From positions 1 to 7,424 of the forward strand of contig JASHUD010000098.1 of the NCBI GenBank assembly GCA_030040215.1: DNA of 7,424 nucleotides, in the 5' to 3' direction. Source of the stretch: Methylovirgula sp. (lineage in GTDB: Bacteria > Pseudomonadota > Alphaproteobacteria > Rhizobiales > Beijerinckiaceae). Positions 1 to 7,424 of this stretch are shown in pieces (the first letter of the stretch is position 1; every line of letters begins with the position of its first letter). A program made the translations under genes and the position numbers. The notes under the pieces are model-generated. The model was not told where the DNA came from, ran no database searches, and saw only the letters and a list, made by a program, of their open reading frames with translations.

Positions 1-307
1 TTTGAGGAAGTAGCTTTCCAAACGCCGAAGGATTTTCGATTTTCGGACCATTCAGTATTGATCGCCTCCGATTCCGGCTCGCGCCGCGCCGCGGCGCCCG
101 TCGATCCGCGAACAATCCGAGGGTTACCCAAGCAATTATGTCCGGAATACGTTGGAGTGCCTACGCGTTGGGTCGCCGGCTCACCGGTAAGTGATCAATG
201 GGAGAGAGTCTGTCGGCATCTGTTCGTCGGGCAGGCGCTTTGCCCATGGGGACGCCGATAACCGCCCTCCTGAAATCTCAAACTGGAGACACTGCCGAAA
301 AAACCGC
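1..307. other. Non-coding region upstream of recA promoter
   Basis: I see no convincing gene here. Plus-strand frame 1 is open from the left edge to 261, but its product matches nothing I know, its codon usage lacks the strong GC3 bias of the real genes, and it runs through the recA control region. The first 60 bases are AT-richer than the rest and contain the 7-bp unit ATTTTCG twice in tandem (32-45). A perfect 12-bp GC palindrome, GCGCCGCGGCGC, lies at 86-97; it could fold but has no following T-run, so it is not a classical terminator. On the minus strand an ATG at 51-49 opens a frame that runs off the left edge, too short to call a gene. Confidence 0.5.
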
Positions 308-336
308 TTGGCAGACGAGAACAAAAGGGGTACATT
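308..336 (+). promoter_or_regulatory. Candidate sigma-70-type promoter of recA
   Basis: A -35 element TTGGCA at 308-313 (5 of 6 against TTGACA) is separated by exactly 17 nt from a -10 element TACATT at 331-336 (4 of 6 against TATAAT). This predicts a transcript start near 342-346 and a leader of about 90 nt before the recA start. The SOS-box-like element lies within the spacer and -10, where bound repressor would block polymerase. The hexamers and spacing are seen directly; promoter activity is inferred. Confidence 0.6.
319..333 (+). promoter_or_regulatory. Candidate LexA (SOS) box of recA
   Basis: The sequence GAAC-AAAAGGG-GTAC matches the alphaproteobacterial LexA operator GAAC-N7-GAAC at 7 of 8 specified positions; the mismatch is T for A in the second half-site. 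It overlaps the recA -10 element and sits 100 nt before the recA start, as expected for a repressor operator. LexA control of recA is well established in alphaproteobacteria. The mismatch may mean weaker binding and a higher basal RecA level, which is inference. Confidence 0.6.
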
Positions 337-433
337 ACACCCGGAATCGCGCCCCCGTCCGGCTCCGGCGGATGCGGCAATTGTCGGCTCACGTTGCACT
401 CTTCGTCTCGCCCGTGCCAGAAGGATCCTATCG

Positions 434-1513
434 ATGACCCAAGCGAATCTCCGCCTTGTGGAAGGAACGTCAGTGGACAAGACCAAGGCGCTGGATGCGG
501 CCTTGTCGCAGATCGAACGCAACTTCGGCAAAGGCTCGATCATGCGGCTCGGCAAAAGCCAGAAAGTCGTCGAGATCGAAACCATTTCGACGGGCTCGCT
601 CGGTCTTGACATCGCGCTCGGCGTCGGCGGCCTGCCGCGCGGCCGCGTGATCGAGATTTACGGACCGGAATCCTCCGGCAAAACGACGCTCACGCTGCAT
701 GTGATCGCCGAAGCGCAGAAGCGGGGCGGAATCTGCGCCTTCGTCGATGCCGAACATGCGCTCGACCCCGTCTATGCGCGCAAACTCGGCGTCAATCTCG
801 AAGATCTTCTGATCTCGCAGCCCGATACCGGCGAGCAGGCCCTGGAGATCACCGACACGCTGGTGCGCTCCGGCGCCATCGACGTGCTGGTTGTCGATTC
901 GGTCGCCGCTTTGACGCCACGCGCCGAGATCGACGGCGAAATGGGCGACAGTCAACCGGGCCTTCAGGCCCGCCTCATGAGCCAGGCGCTGCGCAAGCTT
1001 ACCGCCTCGATTTCCAAGTCGCAGACCATGGTGATCTTCATCAACCAGATCCGCATGAAGATCGGCGTCCTCTACGGCAGCCCGGAGACCACTACGGGCG
1101 GCAACGCCCTGAAGTTCTATGCCTCGGTCCGTCTCGACATCCGCCGGATCGGCTCGATCAAGGAGCGCGAGGAAGTGGTCGGCAACCAGACCCGCGTGAA
1201 AGTGGTCAAGAACAAGGTCGCCCCGCCGTTCAAACAGGTCGAGTTCGACATCATGTACGGAGCGGGAATTTCGAAGATGGGCGAACTTGTCGATCTCGGG
1301 GTCAAGGCCGGCGTCGTCGAAAAATCCGGCGCCTGGTTCTCCTATGATAGCCAGAGACTCGGCCAAGGCCGCGAGAACGCCAAAACCTATTTGAAGAGCA
1401 ATCCGGAAATCGCCACGCGGATCGAACAGGCGATCCGCGAGAATTCCGGGCTCATCGCAGAGCGCATTCTCGATCCCGGCGAGGGCGAGGAAAGTAACGA
1501 AATGGACGCCTAG
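434..1513 (+). CDS. recA: Recombinase RecA
   Basis: RecA polymerises on single-stranded DNA, carries out ATP-dependent homologous pairing and strand exchange in the cytoplasm, and acts as co-protease for LexA self-cleavage in the SOS response. The 359-residue product is full length for alphaproteobacterial RecA. Visible features: the Walker A loop GPESSGKT at residues 77-84, Walker B ending VLVVD at 151-155, the L1-region motif GEMGDSQPGLQARLMSQ, the L2-region sequence GGNALKFYASVRLDIRR starting near residue 222, and an acidic C-terminal tail (EGEESNEMDA). The frame is open far upstream (from 191), but ATG 434 is chosen because AGAAGGA (419-425) lies 8 nt before it and the protein begins as family members do. 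The upstream codons fall over the promoter and SOS-like box. alaS follows on the same strand after 116 nt; no recX is present between them. Nothing in the protein looks degraded. Confidence 0.98.
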   Translation: MTQANLRLVEGTSVDKTKALDAALSQIERNFGKGSIMRLGKSQKVVEIETISTGSLGLDIALGVGGLPRGRVIEIYGPESSGKTTLTLHVIAEAQKRGGICAFVDAEHALDPVYARKLGVNLEDLLISQPDTGEQALEITDTLVRSGAIDVLVVDSVAALTPRAEIDGEMGDSQPGLQARLMSQALRKLTASISKSQTMVIFINQIRMKIGVLYGSPETTTGGNALKFYASVRLDIRRIGSIKEREEVVGNQTRVKVVKNKVAPPFKQVEFDIMYGAGISKMGELVDLGVKAGVVEKSGAWFSYDSQRLGQGRENAKTYLKSNPEIATRIEQAIRENSGLIAERILDPGEGEESNEMDA

Positions 1514-1545
1514 CGCGAGCCCGTTGACGCTCGACAGGTCGAATT

Positions 1546-1573
1546 GAGGAGGTTAGAAGAAAGCCTTCTCCCT
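1546..1573 (+). other. SD-like motif and weak hairpin between recA and alaS
   Basis: GAGGAGGT at 1546-1553 is a near-ideal Shine-Dalgarno sequence, but no ATG, GTG or TTG follows at a usable distance and alaS starts 76 nt further on. Immediately after it, AGAAG (1555-1559) can pair with CTTCT (1565-1569) around a 5-nt loop. Just after recA, CGAGC (1516-1520) and GCTCG (1529-1533) form a second short stem. Neither stem has a T-run, so I see no intrinsic terminator and recA-alaS read-through is possible. The function, if any, is unknown. Confidence 0.3.
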
Positions 1574-1629
1574 TTCGGCCTGATCGTCGCGGCAGTAAGT
1601 TTGCCGCTGCGCCAACGGATGCAACGTTT

Positions 1630-4317
<2,688 letters not shown>

Positions 4318-4372
4318 GCGGTCGAAGGCGGCGGGCACGATCCTGCTCTCGGCAAATTCCTCTTGCGTGCGC

Positions 4373-4397
4373 GGAACCAGGCGGCCGCCCATCGGTT
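4373..4397 (+). promoter_or_regulatory. Candidate EcfG general-stress promoter
   Basis: GGAAC at 4373-4377 is followed after 16 nt by GGTT at 4394-4397. The alphaproteobacterial EcfG consensus is GGAAC-N16/17-CGTT, so the -35 matches fully and the -10 differs by one base, with correct spacing. A start site near 4404-4407 would give a leader of about 40 nt before the DUF1328 gene. The spacer holds the 10-bp palindrome GGCGGCCGCC (4380-4389). The match is seen directly; use by EcfG is inferred, and it fits the known stress association of small membrane proteins of this class. Confidence 0.55.
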
Positions 4398-4447
4398 GAA
4401 GCACGACCGTGAGCAATCGCCGCAGATGACGCGGCGTGGGAGGCTTT

Positions 4448-4627
4448 ATGAACGTCGGCAATCTCCTCTATTGGGCATTGATATTCCTCGTGATCGCGAT
4501 CATCGCCGGCGCCCTTGGCTTCGGCGGCCTTTCCGGAACGGCCATGCAGGCCGCGCATCTCGTCTTCTGGGTGGCGATCATTCTGTTGATCCTGTCCTTG
4601 GTGTTCGGCGTCGTGCGACGCGGCTGA
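4448..4627 (+). CDS. DUF1328 (UPF0391) small membrane protein
   Basis: A 59-residue protein made almost entirely of two hydrophobic helices, about residues 6-24 (LLYWALIFLVIAIIAGALG) and 37-56, joined by a short Gly/Ser/Ala loop (FGGLSGTAMQAA) and ending in VRRG. The opening WALIFLVIAIIAGALGFGG is characteristic of the DUF1328/UPF0391 family (E. coli YtjA type), inner-membrane proteins of unknown biochemical role. ATG 4448 is preceded by GGGAGG (4438-4443), 4 nt away. A GTG at 4436 would add four residues but overlaps that ribosome site, so ATG is preferred. The gene follows alaS after 130 nt, has its own candidate EcfG promoter, and converges on the minus-strand PH-domain gene. A role in general stress is inference from that promoter. 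Confidence 0.9.
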   Translation: MNVGNLLYWALIFLVIAIIAGALGFGGLSGTAMQAAHLVFWVAIILLILSLVFGVVRRG

Positions 4628-4632
4628 GATCT

Positions 4633-4683
4633 CGCATCGCGAAGTGACCTGTTTTGCCGATGCGCTTAAGCTTAAGCGATCGC
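4633..4683. repeat. Cluster of palindromes in convergent intergenic region
   Basis: Three inverted structures overlap. CGCATCG (4633-4639) pairs with CGATGCG (4658-4664) across 18 nt. CGCTTAAGCTTAAGCG (4663-4678) is a perfect 16-bp palindrome with no spacer. GCGATCGC (4676-4683) is a perfect 8-bp palindrome. A further stem, GCAAAA (4712-4717) with TTTTGC (4726-4731), lies just downstream. The cluster starts 6 nt after the DUF1328 stop and lies between two convergent genes, so it may end transcription in both directions or be a dispersed intergenic repeat. No proper T-tract follows on either strand, so it is not a standard intrinsic terminator. Confidence 0.55.
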
Positions 4684-4822
4684 TTGGGCGCAGAGGCGAA
4701 GGGGCCGCGATGCAAAACCGGGATTTTTTGCGGATGACGATCCCGATGCAACGCAGAACCCGAGTGGCGGACCGCGGCGCCTGACCGGCTCGACCGGCCG
4801 CGCGAAGCGCCGAAGCGCGCCG

Positions 4823-5290
4823 TCAACGCGCCGTGATCGCGTTTCTGAGTTCGAGCGGACGGGCGATGAATTCGAGCTGTTCGATGCTCGTTCCGGTGCC
4901 GCGAATATCCAGCGTGCCGTAGTCGAGAATGCGGCCGAGGAGCGATTGGTCGACGTCGACCGATTCGACCTTGTCCATGTTCATTTCGGCGGTGTGGCGC
5001 TGGATGAACCCGGTCTTGTAAATGACCCGCGCCGTCGTCACCGCGATCTCCGTCGTAAAGCTTTGCCACCAGGCGTGCGCCGCGAAAATCACGGTGAGCA
5101 GCGCGAAAACGATCACCAGAATGAGCGATATCGCCCAGCGATAATTGGTCTCGCGGAAATACACCGCGGCGGCAACGGCGATTGCCGTGCAAATCAGAAA
5201 GAAGATCGCCTTGCGGTAGATGATCCAATGCAGGTGGCCGTCGAAAATCACGTTCTCTCCGGGCTGCAGGATGTTTTTCAGGTAGCTCAT
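4823..5290 (-). CDS. Membrane protein with bacterial PH domain (bPH_2/DUF304)
   Basis: The 155-residue product has a short cytoplasmic start, MSYLKNILQPGENVIFDG, followed by two transmembrane helices (about 28-45 and 53-73). A soluble C-terminal PH-like domain (about 76-150) comes next. That domain shows the usual order: TTARVIYKTGFIQR (85-98), MDKVESVDVDQSLLGRILDYG (105-125) and DIRGTGTS (128-135). This is the architecture of single-domain YdbS/YdbT-like proteins (bPH_2, formerly DUF304), envelope proteins whose ligand is generally unknown. The ATG at 5290-5288 follows GGGGA by about 8 nt on the minus strand. It is divergent from the MoxR gene across 281 nt and convergent with the DUF1328 gene. 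The match is to a family; I cannot assign a reaction or partner. A functional link to the MoxR operon is possible but not shown. Confidence 0.9.
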   Translation of the reverse strand: MSYLKNILQPGENVIFDGHLHWIIYRKAIFFLICTAIAVAAAVYFRETNYRWAISLILVIVFALLTVIFAAHAWWQSFTTEIAVTTARVIYKTGFIQRHTAEMNMDKVESVDVDQSLLGRILDYGTLDIRGTGTSIEQLEFIARPLELRNAITAR

Positions 5291-5414
5291 AGGTGGCTTC
5301 CCCGCGATGCCGCATTCTTAGCAGATCGCGGCGGCTGTCGGCAGGTTAGGTTGCGCCGCGACAAGCGGAACCGCGCCGGCCAAAATTGAAGTTCGATGCC
5401 GCAAGGCAAGCCAT

Positions 5415-5444
5415 TGTTCTGGCGCAGTCTTTTATAATGTTCTG
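5415..5444 (+). promoter_or_regulatory. Candidate MoxR operon promoter with flanking repeats
   Basis: A perfect -10 hexamer TATAAT lies at 5433-5438 in the divergent PH/MoxR interval. No good -35 is present 16-18 nt upstream. Instead the 7-mer TGTTCTG occurs as a direct repeat at 5415-5421 and 5438-5444, 23 nt start to start, one copy upstream of the -10 and one running into its last base and beyond. This arrangement could suit an activator or repressor. A start near 5445 would give a leader of about 127 nt to the chosen MoxR start. Only the motifs are seen; activity is inferred. Confidence 0.4.
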
Positions 5445-5571
5445 CGGTGCTGTCTTGGAAGCGGCGATACGAAAGCCGCGGTCCGAGCAGGGTGCGCGCA
5501 TGGAAATGTTGGCATTCGAGCCCAATCTGGGCCATGAAGCGCCGATTATCCTCAAACGAAGTGAGACCGTG

Positions 5572-6579
5572 ATGCAGGAAGCTAATACGACCTCGCTCGA
5601 GGCCGCCGTTTTACGCTCCGCCGAGATGGCGCTCGACCGCATCGCGGCGGCGCGCAGGGCGATCGGCGAAGTCATTTTCGGGCAGGAGCAGGTCGTGGAG
5701 GAGGTGCTGGTCACGCTCCTCTCGCGCGGCCACGGCCTGCTCGTCGGCGTGCCGGGGCTTGCCAAGACCAAGCTCGTCGAAACCCTGGGTCGGGTGCTCG
5801 GCCTCGACGCGCGCCGCGTTCAATTCACCCCCGATCTCATGCCGGCCGACATTCTCGGCTCCGAAGTGCTTGAAGAGACGGTCGATCATCGCCGCAGCTT
5901 CCGCTTTGTGAAAGGCCCGATCTTCGCGCAATTGCTGATGGCCGACGAAATCAATCGCGCCAGCCCGCGCACGCAGTCGGCGCTGCTTCAGGCGATGCAG
6001 GAGCATCACGTGTCGGTGGCGGGCGAGCGCCACGATCTGCCGCATCCCTTCCACGTGCTTGCCACCCAAAACCCGCTCGAACAGGAGGGAACTTATCCGC
6101 TTCCCGAGGCGCAGCTCGATCGCTTCCTGATGCAAATCGATGTCGCCTATCCGGATCGCGCCGCCGAAAAGCGCATCCTGATCGAGACCACCGGCGACAA
6201 GGATTCCGAGGCAAAGCCGGCAATGACGGCGGACGAACTCGTCGCTACGCAGCGCCTGGTGCGGCGTCTGCCGGTCGGCGAGCAGGTCATCGAGGCCATT
6301 CTCGATCTGGTTCGCTCGGCGCGGCCGGGCGAGGGGGAGTTTGCCGTCACCCAGCATATCGCCTGGGCGCCGGGGCCGCGCGCCGCGCAGGCATTGATGC
6401 TCGCAACGCGCGCCCGGGCGCTTGTCGACGGACGTCTTTCGCCTTCGCTCGACGATGTGATCGCGCTCGCGGCGCCGATTCTGAAACATCGCATGGCGCT
6501 TACGTTTGCGGCGCGCGCCGAGGGCGAGACGGTGCCCGGCGTCATCGAGCGCCTCACCAGCCATTTGGCGCGGCAATGA
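5572..6579 (+). CDS. MoxR-family AAA+ ATPase
   Basis: A cytoplasmic AAA+ ATPase of the MoxR group. Members act as chaperones that help mature or insert metal cofactors and assemble complexes, usually with von Willebrand A/DUF58 partners. The 335-residue product is normal length. Motifs: Walker A GVPGLAKT (59-66), TPDLMPADILGSEVLEE, Walker B LLMADE (121-126) followed by INRASPRTQSALLQAMQE, sensor 1 ATQNP (N167), and LPEAQLDRF with a candidate arginine finger at R184. The C-terminal part is the helical lid. Start choice is uncertain: the frame stays open upstream with possible starts at TTG 5386 and ATG 5500. ATG 5572 is preferred for family length and because codon bias becomes typical only from there; its ribosome site (GAAGTGAG, 5558-5565) is moderate. 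The stop overlaps the DUF58 start by 4 bp (ATGA), implying translational coupling. The substrate cannot be read from the sequence. Confidence 0.95.
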   Translation: MQEANTTSLEAAVLRSAEMALDRIAAARRAIGEVIFGQEQVVEEVLVTLLSRGHGLLVGVPGLAKTKLVETLGRVLGLDARRVQFTPDLMPADILGSEVLEETVDHRRSFRFVKGPIFAQLLMADEINRASPRTQSALLQAMQEHHVSVAGERHDLPHPFHVLATQNPLEQEGTYPLPEAQLDRFLMQIDVAYPDRAAEKRILIETTGDKDSEAKPAMTADELVATQRLVRRLPVGEQVIEAILDLVRSARPGEGEFAVTQHIAWAPGPRAAQALMLATRARALVDGRLSPSLDDVIALAAPILKHRMALTFAARAEGETVPGVIERLTSHLARQ

Positions 6580-7424
6580 ACGAAGCTCGCCTGCTTACGC
6601 CTGCGGAGCGTCAACTATCTTCCGCCGCCGAAGGCGCGGCCCTCGATTTGGCGGCACGATTGCCGAGCCTCATCGTCGCCGCCAAAGAGATCGCCTCGAG
6701 CGTGATGCATGGCGTGCACGGCCGCCGCGTGGCGGGCAGCGGCGAGACCTTCTGGCAATTCCGGCCGTTCGTCGCCGGCGAATCGACAGCCGGCATCGAT
6801 TGGCGGCGCTCGGCGCGCGATGATCGCATCTATGTGCGCGAACGCGAATGGGAGGGCGCCCATACGCTGTGGATCTGGATCGATCGTTCGCCCTCGATGG
6901 CATTTACCTCGAAACTGGCGCTGCAATCGAAACTCGACCGCGCTTTGGTGCTCGGCCTTGCCGCCGCCGATCTCCTTGTCCACGGCGGCGAGCGGGTGGG
7001 GCTCATGGGACTGACGCGGCCGATGGCGGCACGCGGCATCATCGGACGATTCGCCGAGGCGATGCTCGCCGAGGAGCGCGCACCCGGCTTCGCGCCCGGC
7101 GAGTTGCCGCCGAGCATGACCTTGGCGCCGCGCACGCAAGCGATTCTGATTTCGGATCTCTTAAGCGATCCGGCCGATATTGCCGAAAAAATCAATGTTC
7201 TCTCAAGCCGCGGGGCGCGCGGTTATCTCGTCATGATTGCCGATCCGATCGAAGAGACCTTTCCCTTCGTCGGCCACACGGAATTCCTCGATGTCGATTC
7301 CGACGCGCGCTTGCGGGTCGGACAGGCGGAAAGCTTTCGCGACGAATATGTCGCGCGCCTTGCGGTGCATCGCGACGCCGTCACAAGCGCGGCGCGGCGG
7401 CGCGGCTGGAATGTTCTGCCGCAT
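6576..7424 (+). CDS. DUF58 protein, partial (runs off right edge)
   Basis: The frame starts at ATG 6576 inside the MoxR stop (ATGA overlap) and is open for 283 codons to the window edge with no stop, so the C-terminus is missing, probably by only a few tens of residues judging by the usual length near 300. The DUF58 signature is clear: HGVHGRRVAGSGETFWQFRPF (from residue 45, read as HG..GRR.G.GE.F.QFRP), then GIDWRRSARDDRIYVREREWE (from about 73). This leads into a von Willebrand A-like fold whose first strand ends WIDRSPSM, giving a MIDAS-type D-x-S-x-S (D103, S105, S107), followed by LISDLLSDP near 190. DUF58 proteins are standard partners of MoxR ATPases. The role here, presumably a MoxR substrate or adaptor for an envelope or cofactor-assembly complex, is inferred from family and coupling. 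No membrane helix is evident in the visible part. Confidence 0.95.
   Translation, partial: MNEARLLTPAERQLSSAAEGAALDLAARLPSLIVAAKEIASSVMHGVHGRRVAGSGETFWQFRPFVAGESTAGIDWRRSARDDRIYVREREWEGAHTLWIWIDRSPSMAFTSKLALQSKLDRALVLGLAAADLLVHGGERVGLMGLTRPMAARGIIGRFAEAMLAEERAPGFAPGELPPSMTLAPRTQAILISDLLSDPADIAEKINVLSSRGARGYLVMIADPIEETFPFVGHTEFLDVDSDARLRVGQAESFRDEYVARLAVHRDAVTSAARRRGWNVLPH

Noticed and set aside
86..97. GC palindrome GCGCCGCGGCGC as a terminator of an upstream gene.
   Set aside because: No T-run follows on either strand, and short GC palindromes are expected by chance in this composition.
58..261. A small plus-strand frame upstream of recA.
   Set aside because: TTG start, no recognisable product, atypical codon use, and no ribosome site that decides it.
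470..1366. A 298-codon open frame on the minus strand, antisense to recA.
   Set aside because: It lies wholly opposite recA, its product resembles no known protein, and long antisense frames arise from the strong GC3 bias of real genes in such genomes.
4712..4731. GCAAAA/TTTTGC stem with a T-run as an intrinsic terminator.
   Set aside because: The T-run is part of the stem itself rather than following a GC-rich stem, so it does not fit the standard terminator model.
4578..5315. A 245-codon minus-strand frame overlapping the PH-domain gene.
   Set aside because: It is in a different frame from the PH-domain protein, which has clear family motifs and membrane helices; this one is a basic, compositionally odd shadow.
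5367..5393. A second GGAAC followed by AGTT upstream of MoxR, suggesting another EcfG promoter.
   Set aside because: The spacer is 18 nt rather than 16-17 and the -10 lacks the usual first base; the match is weaker than that at 4373.

Overview
The window is a stretch of GC-rich chromosome with ordinary, high-GC3 codon usage throughout. It most likely comes from an alphaproteobacterium of the Rhizobiales (Hyphomicrobiales) type. This rests on the recA-alaS gene order, on a one-mismatch match to the alphaproteobacterial SOS box (GAAC-N7-GAAC) inside the recA promoter, on an EcfG-type general-stress promoter signature (GGAAC-N16-GGTT) in front of a DUF1328 gene, and on the sequence character of the MoxR and DUF58 proteins. 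The genus cannot be fixed from sequence reading alone. I see no phage, insertion sequence, CRISPR array, tRNA or rRNA.

Layout. Positions 1-433 carry no convincing gene. The last third holds the recA promoter: a -35 TTGGCA, a 17-nt spacer, a -10 TACATT, and a LexA-box-like element between them. recA (434-1513) encodes the 359-residue recombinase. After a 116-nt gap comes alaS (1630-4317), an 895-residue alanyl-tRNA synthetase with intact aminoacylation, editing and C-terminal domains. A 130-nt gap with a candidate EcfG promoter leads to a 59-residue two-helix membrane protein of the DUF1328/UPF0391 family (4448-4627). The convergent interval 4628-4822 contains clustered palindromes. On the minus strand, 4823-5290 encodes a 155-residue protein with two membrane helices followed by a bacterial PH domain. 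A 281-nt divergent interval with a perfect TATAAT box separates it from a MoxR-family AAA+ ATPase (5572-6579). The MoxR stop codon overlaps the start of a DUF58 protein (6576 to the right edge, open at the edge).

How the genes relate. recA and alaS are housekeeping genes, for DNA repair with the SOS response and for translation. The DUF1328 and PH proteins are small envelope proteins; the first looks stress-inducible. MoxR and DUF58 are translationally coupled and begin what is probably a longer MoxR/DUF58/von Willebrand A operon (Bat-like, envelope or metal-chaperone type) that continues beyond the window. The region is largely ordinary core genome. The points most worth a second look are the regulatory sites, the palindrome cluster and the operon cut by the right edge. 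I did not find evidence of an undescribed system.
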